Source of the DNA: an uncultured Lachnospiraceae bacterium
GTDB lineage: Bacteria; Bacillota; Clostridia; Lachnospirales; Lachnospiraceae
DNA length: 6,217 nucleotides
Direction: 5' to 3'
Assembly (NCBI GenBank): GCA_946538445.1
Contig: CAMNGO010000123.1
Location: forward strand, 1-6,217
Shown here: piece by piece, positions 1 through 5,190 of the stretch
How the letters are laid out: the number at the start of each line of letters is the position of its first letter
Numbering within the stretch: position 1 is the stretch's first letter
Notes under the pieces: model-generated
What the model saw: only the letters and a program-made list of their open reading frames with translations
What the model was told of the DNA's origin: nothing
Database searches by the model: none
Position numbers and translations under genes: made by a program

Positions 1-1041
1 GGATAAGTCCAAATCGTCCAGCCATAACTTCAGTATGGCTTTTTCGGAGATATCTTTCAGTATCTCATCGGAATTGTCCACAAGGTCAGGAATCTCTAAT
101 TCCTCATGAAGCCCGTGGATATAAGGTTCCAGAGTGACAGCTGCCAAAGCACCGTCATGGGTGGCTGTCACCACCTGCCTTAAGGTCTTTTGCCTTACAT
201 CCCCCGCTGCAAAAACTCCTTCCACGTTGGTCCTGCAAAGAGGGTCTGTCATCAGATAACCTGCAGGATCTTTTTCAAGAATATCAGGAAGCCAGCCGGT
301 ATTGGGACGATAACCCACAAAAACAAACACTCCGATGGGATCTTCCGATTTTTCCTCCCACACCCGTTCACTCAGATTGTCTCTCAGAGTAACCTGCTCA
401 ATGAGCATTCCCCCGCTTACTTTTACAATCTCCGTATGGAACAACACTTTGATTCCGGGATATGACTTCAGTTGGTCTGAAACAGATTTCTCGCAGGTAA
501 AATCATTTTCACGGACCACCAGGGTGACATTGGAAGAAAAGCCTGCCAGATAAATGGCTTCCTCCACTCCGGCCAGTCCTCCTCCCACTACGTAGATAGG
601 GCAACCGGCAAATAAAGGTGCGTCACAGGTTGGGCAATAGGAGACTCCATTGCCTTTATAGGTGGTCTCTCCCTCAAAACCGGCCTGACCGGGGATTCCA
701 CCCATGGCCAGAATCACAGAAAGAGCCCGATAGGTCTCCTTTTTGGTATGGACCTTCTTGATCCTGGACGTCAATTCCAGTCCCTTCACATCATCGTAGA
801 TCAACTCTGCTCCGAAATTCTTCGCCTGTTTCTTCATGATATCCGCCAGGTCCCTGCCGGAAATATCCTCGACCCCGGGATAGTTCATGACTTTTGCCGT
901 AAGGGCAATCTGCCCGCCAAATTCATCATTCTCAATCACAAGAACCTTTTCTTTGGCACGGGAGGCATAAATCGCAGCAGTCAACCCTGCCGGACCACCC
1001 CCGATGATAATCACATCATATAGATTTTGGTAGATACGCAT
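1..1041 (-). CDS. Thioredoxin reductase-like FAD-dependent disulfide oxidoreductase, C-terminally extended; 3' end outside window
   Basis: Translation from ATG at 1041 gives 347 residues with no stop before the window edge. An FAD-binding GGGPAG (residues 14-19) is followed by GGQ (42-44), a redox-active CPTC (136-139), a second dinucleotide loop GGGLAG (153-158) and the family-typical FAAGDVRQKTLRQVVTATHDG near residue 300. This is the low-Mr thioredoxin reductase architecture, in which electrons pass from a cofactor through FAD and the CxxC to a thioredoxin-like partner in the cytoplasm. Two things depart from standard TrxB. The usual HRRxxxR, which grips the NADPH 2'-phosphate, is replaced by VVRENDFT. 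The protein also continues past the usual end (about residue 315) into an acidic linker and then AILKLWLDDLDLS, which resembles the first strand of an AhpF/glutaredoxin-like thioredoxin fold (inference). The start is supported by AGAGGGG at 1051-1057, nine bases upstream. The electron donor is uncertain, so no gene symbol is given. Confidence 0.92.
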   Translation of the reverse strand, partial: MRIYQNLYDVIIIGGGPAGLTAAIYASRAKEKVLVIENDEFGGQIALTAKVMNYPGVEDISGRDLADIMKKQAKNFGAELIYDDVKGLELTSRIKKVHTKKETYRALSVILAMGGIPGQAGFEGETTYKGNGVSYCPTCDAPLFAGCPIYVVGGGLAGVEEAIYLAGFSSNVTLVVRENDFTCEKSVSDQLKSYPGIKVLFHTEIVKVSGGMLIEQVTLRDNLSERVWEEKSEDPIGVFVFVGYRPNTGWLPDILEKDPAGYLMTDPLCRTNVEGVFAAGDVRQKTLRQVVTATHDGALAAVTLEPYIHGLHEELEIPDLVDNSDEILKDISEKAILKLWLDDLDLS

Positions 1042-1077
1042 TCAAGGTACCCCCTCTCAATTCTTGTCAGGAAAAAA

Positions 1078-1099
1078 GCGCTATTGTCGTACAATACGC
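1078..1099. promoter_or_regulatory. Inverted repeat upstream of the reductase gene (candidate operator)
   Basis: TATTGT (1082-1087) and ACAATA (1091-1096) form a perfect 6-bp dyad around CGT. Allowing one bulged C at 1081, it extends to GCG/CGC at 1078-1080 and 1097-1099. It lies 37-58 bases upstream of the reductase ATG, where a repressor could act, and further ACAATAT sequence follows at 1111-1117. I do not match it with confidence to a known regulator box, and a 5'-leader hairpin is an alternative. Confidence 0.35.
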
Positions 1100-1271
1100 C
1101 CACTTTAATACAATATACCATAAGCGCATTTCTCATCATTAAAACAATCATAGTGTAATAATTGCAAAATCTCTCACTCTGTGGAGGCCGGAATCTCAAG
1201 CTCCATTCCGTGTAAGCAGCATAAAATCTCCATTAATCCTTACGGATTATTCCTACTGACTTATCTCTTTT

Positions 1272-1300
1272 TTCCTATATACTTATATGTGACTTAATAT
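1272..1300 (+). promoter_or_regulatory. Weak candidate promoter for the 1338 gene
   Basis: TAATAT at 1295-1300 can serve as a -10 box, with TTCCTA at 1272-1277 as a poor -35 box 17 bases upstream. It lies in an AT-rich tract about 37 bases before the ATG. The -35 match is weak and other TATATA registers nearby are equally possible, so only the general location is supported. Confidence 0.25.
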
Positions 1301-1323
1301 ATTTTCCTGTAAGGAATTAGGTT

Positions 1324-1330
1324 GGGGGAG
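1324..1330 (+). promoter_or_regulatory. Ribosome binding site of the 1338 gene
   Basis: GGGGGAG lies seven bases upstream of the ATG at 1338. It fixes the start so that the four-Cys knuckle is included from residue 5. Confidence 0.7.
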
Positions 1331-1337
1331 TGGAATT

Positions 1338-1907
1338 ATGCTGTATCGTTGCAGAGTTTGCGGATATGAATTTGATGAGAGGGCAGAAAAAAAGGAGTTT
1401 GCGGAGCTGGAAGCCTGTCCCAAATGTGGGGCAAGTAAAATAGCCTTCCAGGAATCCGGAGGGACTCCCTGGCATAAAGGGCAATCCGACACGCCGGATA
1501 AGGTGATTGGTATCTATCATAACCAATACTACAGGGGGGCCTGTAAATTGTGCTATCGTCATTTCATTCAGGGAATGGTGGAGGCCTATAATAAATGTTA
1601 TGCTGTTGCCAGAGAAATCTATGGAGACAATATCGAGTTCAAGCACTATACGGATTTCGGCCAATACAGTTCCGAATCCCTGGACCGCCCCCATTTCCAT
1701 CTTCTGGTAGAAGCCATTGAGAAGGGAGAGCTGGATGTGGTGATGTGCTTCCGCTTGAATAATATCACCACGGATGAGAAACTTCTGGTGGACTTCTATA
1801 AATACGTCCGCGGAAAAGGACTTGATTTCATCACCGAATCCCATGGTCTGGATGCCATGAAATATATTGATCTGTTTATCAAGAAGCAGGAAGAGAAGAA
1901 TAAATAA
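1338..1907 (+). CDS. Zinc-ribbon/rubredoxin-like knuckle fused to a catalytically degenerate serine-recombinase-like domain
   Basis: This 189-residue protein has two parts. Residues 5-30 carry two CxxC knuckles (C5, C8, C27, C30) in a rubredoxin/zinc-ribbon setting (CRVCGYEFD...CPKCG), so they probably bind Zn or Fe. Residues 55-170 follow the serine-recombinase (resolvase) N-terminal fold: a first strand KVIGIY, then RPHFHLLVEAIEKGELDVV (117-135) and FRLNNITTDEKLLVDFY (138-154), ending in LDFITES. In active enzymes the first strand leads to RxS and the later segment reads DRLxR. Here those positions are N62/Y64 and N141/N142/T145, so strand exchange should be impossible. No helix-turn-helix or zinc-finger recombinase tail follows. 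A further CxxC (C69, C72) lies after the first strand. It appears to be a single-gene unit, closed by the terminator at 1917-1966. A role as a metal- or redox-sensing adaptor or regulator is only a guess. A similar dead domain occurs at 3788-4210. Confidence 0.8.
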   Translation: MLYRCRVCGYEFDERAEKKEFAELEACPKCGASKIAFQESGGTPWHKGQSDTPDKVIGIYHNQYYRGACKLCYRHFIQGMVEAYNKCYAVAREIYGDNIEFKHYTDFGQYSSESLDRPHFHLLVEAIEKGELDVVMCFRLNNITTDEKLLVDFYKYVRGKGLDFITESHGLDAMKYIDLFIKKQEEKNK

Positions 1908-1916
1908 GATGAAGCA

Positions 1917-1966
1917 GGGGGTCAGACCCCATTACAGATATCGTAATGGGGTCTGACCCCCTTTTT
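1917..1966 (+). terminator. Strong rho-independent terminator built from nested palindromes
   Basis: A perfect 19-bp inverted repeat (1917-1935 and 1943-1961) closes a 7-base loop (1936-1942) and is followed by T5 (1962-1966). It starts nine bases after the TAA of the zinc-ribbon gene and sits before the end of the convergent lactonase gene. The T-tract is only on the plus-strand side; leftward reading leaves the stem without a U-run. Each arm itself contains a 13-base palindrome, GGGGTC-A-GACCCC (1918-1930) and GGGGTC-T-GACCCC (1948-1960). Confidence 0.9.
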
Positions 1967-1973
1967 CTCTCTC

Positions 1974-2780
1974 TTACTCGTAATACAGTGGTGCTTTTTT
2001 CAATGTCTGGAACAAATCCCAGTCATGGGCAGGTATCATAGTCGCATGGTACTTATTGGTGAGATACCTGACTTTCTCAATGGATTTAAAATACTCCGGT
2101 CTGTTTCCCAGCAATCCGGAGGCCTTTCCGGGAGGTCCATAGATTTCCATGGTATAAACAGCATCCATGGGGAAGACAAATGTCCCTTCCTTTTCCAGGT
2201 GGATGACCAGTCCCAGAAGACCCGGTGTATGTCCCGGCAGGTTCACCACTTCCACTCCGGGCACCAGTTCGAAATCTTCTTCCACGAGGCGGTAGTGGTC
2301 AACCACCACATCCAGATCGTTTTTGCAATATCCTACCCACTGGGTATAATCGTTGGTCACACGCACCATGGTCTGAGAGTACTCAAAGTCCGCTTTCGGT
2401 GCATAGATATCCGCATGTTTGAACAAGTGTACATTTCCGGTGTGATCAAAATGCATATGGGAAAGGACCACCGTATCGATGTCCGACGGGCGGAGTCCAA
2501 CCAACGCAAGCTGTACCTCCAGGTTCTGGTCAATGGTCTGATGCAGGTCATAAGCCTCTGCGATATCCGGAGCCCAGTGTCCATTCATGGCATTCATATT
2601 GCTGCCGGTATCATATAAAATCCATCCGTTATCATGCTGAATCAGAATGCACATAACCGGAAGATTATAAAATGTGTGCTTTACATCAGGATTGCTTCTG
2701 GTTGCAATCGTTGAATTTGCCACCACATTATTCTTATCTGTCTTCAGATACCCGGTATCCAGGATATAAAATCTCAACAT
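1974..2780 (-). CDS. Metallo-beta-lactamase-fold hydrolase of the N-acyl homoserine lactonase (AiiA-like) family
   Basis: The 268-residue product has the complete dinuclear-zinc site of the lactonase branch of the MBL superfamily: HMHFDH (residues 108-113), H184 in GHTPG, D206 in PMDAVY and H252 in PAHD. Y209, three residues after the bridging Asp, matches the catalytic Tyr194 of Bacillus AiiA. YDTGSN (56-61) is the usual early strand motif. AiiA-family enzymes open acyl-homoserine-lactone rings, but family members also act on other lactones or esters, so the substrate is open. No signal peptide is seen, so it is probably cytoplasmic. The start is set at 2780: GGAGG lies seven bases before this ATG, and the protein then begins MLRFYILDTGYL as in the family. 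A 13-codon upstream extension (to 2819) is rejected. It is transcribed alone, divergently from the zincin operon and convergent with the zinc-ribbon gene. Confidence 0.9.
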   Translation of the reverse strand: MLRFYILDTGYLKTDKNNVVANSTIATRSNPDVKHTFYNLPVMCILIQHDNGWILYDTGSNMNAMNGHWAPDIAEAYDLHQTIDQNLEVQLALVGLRPSDIDTVVLSHMHFDHTGNVHLFKHADIYAPKADFEYSQTMVRVTNDYTQWVGYCKNDLDVVVDHYRLVEEDFELVPGVEVVNLPGHTPGLLGLVIHLEKEGTFVFPMDAVYTMEIYGPPGKASGLLGNRPEYFKSIEKVRYLTNKYHATMIPAHDWDLFQTLKKAPLYYE

Positions 2781-2787
2781 AGTTATT

Positions 2788-2792
2788 CCTCC
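2788..2792 (-). promoter_or_regulatory. Ribosome binding site that fixes the lactonase start
   Basis: The minus strand reads GGAGG followed by seven bases (AATAACT) and ATG at 2780. The in-frame ATG at 2819 has no such site, so the shorter protein is chosen. Confidence 0.85.
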
Positions 2793-2839
2793 ATATATCG
2801 TACTGCCTGTTTTGCGCAAACTATAGTCATCCGATTTTT

Positions 2840-2873
2840 ATTATAATATATATAACGGTTCGTTCATTAGCAA
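2840..2873 (-). promoter_or_regulatory. Probable promoter of the lactonase gene, with an internal dyad
   Basis: On the minus strand TTGCTA (2868-2873) is followed after 17 bases by TATATT (2845-2850); TATAAT (2840-2845) overlaps its end. The spacer holds AACG-GTT-CGTT (2854-2864), a small dyad placed as a repressor site would be. The palindrome TCGTACGA (2878-2885) lies just upstream of the -35 box. The promoter is reasonably supported; operator function is inferred. Confidence 0.5.
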
Positions 2874-2980
2874 TTACTCGTACGAAAACTGGCAATTAAT
2901 CATACTTTTCGACAAATCTGCCTGCCCCTGATATTCCAAATTATATGAAGGTATTCTACTACTGATCTCCCGCCTTTCTT

Positions 2981-2989
2981 TGCTATAAT
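2981..2989 (+). promoter_or_regulatory. Extended -10 promoter of the zincin operon
   Basis: TGCTATAAT gives a perfect -10 hexamer (2984-2989) with the TG of an extended -10 element (2981-2982). The -35 region (about 2961-2966, ACTGAT) is poor, as is common with extended -10 promoters. Transcription would begin near 2996, leaving a leader of about 80 bases before the ATG at 3079. Confidence 0.6.
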
Positions 2990-3078
2990 ATAATGGATTA
3001 TAGATAACTGTATCATCATGTATCTGATGACTTATTTGGGCAAAACCGGACTTGTAATCGGAATAAGCGAGGATAAAA

Positions 3079-3771
3079 ATGACACTGCAGGAAGTGAACA
3101 AAAGGTGGATCGCCTACAAAAAAGAATACGGGATCGACAGCCCTGTACTCATTGATGAGATTCGATATGACGCAGCAGAAGGTGCAGAGTCTTCTTTTGA
3201 TGTCACGGAACTCTTCACGGAGACTTATATCCTTCATCTCTCCAGACAGTTCCATCTTTATCGCAGTGAGTATATTGATTTCATTTTATGTCACGAATTC
3301 ACCCATCTTGCTGATTTCCTCACCCATCCTTATTCCTATAATGTGGTGAGTAAAGTATATCATTATATGAACTCCTGGTCGGAGTTTCATGCCAGCAGGA
3401 GGTGCCTTGGCATGGTGCTGAATCGATGTTTTTCCGGAAACATAGACCCGGAAAAAGCTGTGATTCCTCAGCCCTTCAAAGATATCTCTCTCAGAAAGCT
3501 GATCAATATCACATTGGGATATGCAGGTGCCGCGCTGGAAGAATATCGCCATACCGGGAGCCAGGGAGCCTATCATATCTTCTTCCGTTACCTTATGTAT
3601 CTGATGGGTTATATCTCCCATTTTGCAAATGCAAAGGACATATTAGGCTATTGCCTGGGATACCTGAAAGTGAAGGATGCTCTCTTCCTCTCCCTCTATG
3701 ACGCCCTCCTGAAGGGAGAACCCAGGGAGATCATACCATTTTTCGACAAGATAATAACAGCACTTAAATGA
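3079..3771 (+). CDS. Putative HExxH metallopeptidase, ImmA/IrrE-like zincin
   Basis: This is a 230-residue soluble protein. Residues 66-80 read IDFILCHEFTHLADF, a hydrophobic helix carrying HExxH (H72, E73, H76). SEFHASRRC follows, with E102 25 residues after H76. This gluzincin pattern, two His on one helix and a Glu on the next followed by Ala and Arg residues, resembles ImmA/IrrE (DUF955-type) peptidases, which cleave repressors or act as regulators. Overall similarity is judged from the motif only, so the family assignment is tentative. The C-terminal half (about 135-230) is helical with many Tyr and no recognised domain. There is no signal peptide or clear membrane span. The start has GAGG (3069-3072) six bases upstream. 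It is the first gene of the apparent operon; the dead-recombinase gene begins 16 bases after its stop, suggesting the two work together. Confidence 0.75.
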   Translation: MTLQEVNKRWIAYKKEYGIDSPVLIDEIRYDAAEGAESSFDVTELFTETYILHLSRQFHLYRSEYIDFILCHEFTHLADFLTHPYSYNVVSKVYHYMNSWSEFHASRRCLGMVLNRCFSGNIDPEKAVIPQPFKDISLRKLINITLGYAGAALEEYRHTGSQGAYHIFFRYLMYLMGYISHFANAKDILGYCLGYLKVKDALFLSLYDALLKGEPREIIPFFDKIITALK

Positions 3772-3773
3772 AC

Positions 3774-3778
3774 AGGAG
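3774..3778 (+). promoter_or_regulatory. Ribosome binding site that decides the start of the second recombinase-like gene
   Basis: AGGAG ends directly against the ATG at 3779, which leaves no spacer for initiation there. It lies nine bases before the in-frame ATG at 3788, a normal distance. The true start is therefore taken as 3788. Confidence 0.75.
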
Positions 3779-3787
3779 ATGAAACGT

Positions 3788-4210
3788 ATGAACATCGCTA
3801 TATATCAATATCACAGGCAAGATACACACAGTCAGGACATGAACCAGTCCTCGGAGCATCTGATCCTCTCCGCCGTATCTTTATGTAAAGAAAAAGCAGC
3901 AGAACTGTATGGGGAAGATAACAATATTTACACTTATATTGATACGGAAACCAGGATGATCAAAAGCAAATGTATGGAAGGAGCCTATGTCCGTCCCAAG
4001 CTGGAAGACCTTCTGGTGGATATCAAAAGCGGGGCCATTCAGGCGGTCATCGTCACCTATATGGGCGTAGTCGCCTCCGATTTTAATTTTGTTCTCGCTT
4101 TCTATATCTATTTATGTCAGCATAAAACAAAACTTGCCACCGTCCGCGAGGGAGAAAAGATTAACGATATGATGGAGAAAGCTCTGGAAGAATACTGGAA
4201 TAAAATGTGA
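3788..4210 (+). CDS. Stand-alone serine-recombinase-like domain lacking catalytic residues
   Basis: The 140-residue product follows the serine-recombinase catalytic-domain fold almost end to end. It has a first strand MNIAIY, a helix around 25-41, YIDTETR (50-56), RPKLEDLLVDIKSGAIQAVIV (69-89), a long helix 98-112 and LATVREG (116-122). Key residues are gone. Where active enzymes have Y-x-R-V-S, this reads YQYHR, with Tyr8 for Arg and Arg10 for the nucleophilic Ser. The DRLxR motif is GVVAS (93-97). It stops before any E-helix plus DNA-binding domain, so it cannot be a working recombinase. In an ungapped 40-residue comparison with the 1338 gene product, seven positions are identical (including FY-Y and the final G), and the shared RP...L...I..G....V pattern precedes this segment. 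It sits 16 bases after the zincin and 56 before the permease, in the same direction. The role is unknown; a protein-interaction or regulatory use is inferred. Confidence 0.8.
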   Translation: MNIAIYQYHRQDTHSQDMNQSSEHLILSAVSLCKEKAAELYGEDNNIYTYIDTETRMIKSKCMEGAYVRPKLEDLLVDIKSGAIQAVIVTYMGVVASDFNFVLAFYIYLCQHKTKLATVREGEKINDMMEKALEEYWNKM

Positions 4211-4222
4211 TGATATGATACA

Positions 4223-4235
4223 ATAGTTCCACTAT
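4223..4235 (+). repeat. Short dyad in the gap before the permease gene
   Basis: ATAGT-TCC-ACTAT is a perfect 5-bp inverted repeat in the 56-bp spacer. Next to it is TGATATGAT (4211-4219), which resembles an extended -10 without a good -35. It could give the permease some separate expression, but support is weak. Confidence 0.3.
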
Positions 4236-4253
4236 ACGAATCATAGAAAAAGT

Positions 4254-4257
4254 GAGG
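4254..4257 (+). promoter_or_regulatory. Ribosome binding site favouring a TTG start for the permease
   Basis: GAGG lies nine bases before TTG at 4267. The alternative in-frame GTG at 4252 overlaps this site and is preceded only by an A-rich run without Shine-Dalgarno character. Confidence 0.6.
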
Positions 4258-4266
4258 TCACGGAAG

Positions 4267-5139
4267 TTGGAACAAAAAGGACGCCGAAGTTTATCAATTC
4301 TAATCACTTCGATGATTATCTTCGGAACTATCGGAATCGTCAGAAAAAATATCGATCTGCCGTCTGAGGTTCTTGCTTTTGCAAGGGGAATCCTGGGCGG
4401 CACATTTTTATGTCTGTATTTAAAGGGCCGTGGCCGCAGATTCGCCTGGAGCAGTATTTCAAAAAAGAATTTCCTCTTGCTGGTCATCACGGGAACCTTG
4501 ATCGGAATCAACTGGATCCTGCTTTTTGAGGCCTATAATTATACGACGGTAGCTGTGGCAACTCTCTGCTATTATATGCAGCCGGTTATCGTTCTTCTGG
4601 TTTCTCCTATCGTTCTGAAAGAAAAACTGACCGTCCGGAAGATCCTGTGTATCCTGACCGCTTGTTTCGGCATGGTCCTTGTAAGCGGAGTGGCCGGACA
4701 GGGTTCCGTCGGAAGTCAGCCTATGAGAGGAATACTTCTGGGGCTTGGAGCAGCCACCTTGTACGCCTCTGTCGTCATCCTGAACAAGCTGATCCAGGGT
4801 GTACCGGTCTATGAGAAAACCATCATCCAGCTGTTTTCTGCAGCGATTCTCCTCCTGCCCTATATGATTCCCCACGGTTCGCTGCATGTTTACCATCTCA
4901 GTGTCTTTGGAATAGTAATGTTACTGACGGCTGGTATCCTCCACACGGGAATCGCTTATGCCATGTATTTCGGCTCTGTAGAAAATCTTCCTGCGCAGAC
5001 CAGCGCCTTGCTCAGTTATATTGACCCGGTAACAGCTGTCCTTCTATCTGCCCTATTACTCAAAGAACCCCTCTGCCTTCCAGGCTGGATCGGCACATTT
5101 TTAATCATCGGTGCAGCTATGGTAAGCGAAACCAATTGA
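4267..5139 (+). CDS. DMT-superfamily (EamA-type) permease
   Basis: This 290-residue integral membrane protein has about ten hydrophobic segments in two repeats, the two-EamA-domain layout of RhaT/YdcZ-like drug/metabolite transporters. The first repeat spans roughly residues 9-137 and the second 146-286. Each repeat ends with the typical pattern of a helix, a Pro-containing helix and a cytoplasmic LKE: YYMQPVIVLLVSPIVLKE in the first, YIDPVTAVLLSALLLKEP in the second. The basic N-terminus (EQKGRR) suits a cytoplasmic start. Members export amino acids, metabolites or drugs by proton antiport; the substrate cannot be told from the sequence. The TTG start at 4267 is preferred because of the GAGG at 4254-4257; a GTG start at 4252 would add five residues. 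It is the last gene of the zincin-recombinase-like unit and is followed by a terminator at 5148-5177. The functional link to the two upstream genes is unproven. Confidence 0.88.
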   Translation: MEQKGRRSLSILITSMIIFGTIGIVRKNIDLPSEVLAFARGILGGTFLCLYLKGRGRRFAWSSISKKNFLLLVITGTLIGINWILLFEAYNYTTVAVATLCYYMQPVIVLLVSPIVLKEKLTVRKILCILTACFGMVLVSGVAGQGSVGSQPMRGILLGLGAATLYASVVILNKLIQGVPVYEKTIIQLFSAAILLLPYMIPHGSLHVYHLSVFGIVMLLTAGILHTGIAYAMYFGSVENLPAQTSALLSYIDPVTAVLLSALLLKEPLCLPGWIGTFLIIGAAMVSETN

Positions 5140-5147
5140 GAGCTCAA

Positions 5148-5177
5148 AAAACCCGCCTCTTTACAGAGACGGGTTTT
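5148..5177. terminator. Bidirectional terminator between convergent units
   Basis: AAAACCCG (5148-5155) pairs with CGGGTTTT (5170-5177), and CTCT (5157-5160) pairs with AGAG (5165-5168) around a TTAC loop, with a single C/A mismatch between the blocks. An A-run precedes and a T-run follows, so the element can end transcription of the permease rightward and of the PTS operon leftward, whose last stop codon is at 5191. Confidence 0.85.
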
Positions 5178-5190
5178 CTTATCTTCTATA

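Larger units (their letters stand above)
1042..1337. other. Divergent intergenic region, about 296 bp
   Basis: This region separates the leftward reductase gene from the rightward zinc-ribbon/recombinase-like gene and must hold both promoters. No convincing coding frame is present. It contains the dyad at 1078-1099, a loose stem CGGAAT/ATTCCG (1189-1194 with 1205-1210), and a tight hairpin TAATCC-TTAC-GGATTA (1234-1249) without a T-tract. An AT-rich stretch at 1265-1305 is the likely promoter area for the rightward gene. Confidence 0.6.
2781..3078. other. Divergent promoter region, about 298 bp, no gene
   Basis: This stretch lies between the lactonase and the zincin operon. It holds the leftward promoter at 2840-2873 and the rightward extended -10 at 2981-2989. 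The sequence GCAATTA is repeated directly at 2870-2876 and 2892-2898. A short TCATCA/TGATGA stem (3013-3018 with 3025-3030) lies in the putative leader. Short frames here have neither ribosome sites nor recognisable protein character. Confidence 0.6.

Noticed and set aside
190..1023. Several plus-strand frames across the reductase gene
   Set aside because: They overlap the continuous minus-strand flavoprotein frame, which has FAD, CxxC and AAGD motifs; none has independent support.
1011..1199. 62-residue minus-strand frame across the intergenic dyad
   Set aside because: It overlaps the start of the reductase gene in another frame and crosses its ribosome site; no family resemblance.
1234..1249. 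TAATCC-TTAC-GGATTA hairpin as a terminator
   Set aside because: The stem is short and AT-rich and no T-tract follows; no gene ends just upstream on the plus strand.
1350..1430. True rubredoxin domain in the zinc-ribbon gene
   Set aside because: The gap between the two CxxC pairs (18 residues) is shorter than in rubredoxin and the conserved aromatic core is incomplete; a rubredoxin-like or zinc-ribbon knuckle is the safer reading.
1317..1844. 175-residue minus-strand frame opposite the zinc-ribbon gene
   Set aside because: It lies fully antisense to a gene with clear domain motifs, has no ribosome site, and its translation has no recognisable character.
2025..2618. 197-residue plus-strand frame inside the lactonase region
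   Set aside because: It is antisense to a gene carrying all MBL active-site motifs and is explained as a shadow of its codon use.
3013..3030. TCATCA/TGATGA stem as a riboswitch element in the zincin leader
   Set aside because: It is a lone 6-bp stem in a leader of about 80 bases, too little to support any known riboswitch class.
3788..4210. Active transposon or phage resolvase
   Set aside because: The catalytic Ser and the Arg positions are replaced and there is no DNA-binding domain; no terminal inverted repeats or target duplications were seen nearby.
4459..4896. 145-residue minus-strand frame opposite the permease
   Set aside because: It is polar and repetitive in the way antisense of a membrane protein is, and has no ribosome site.
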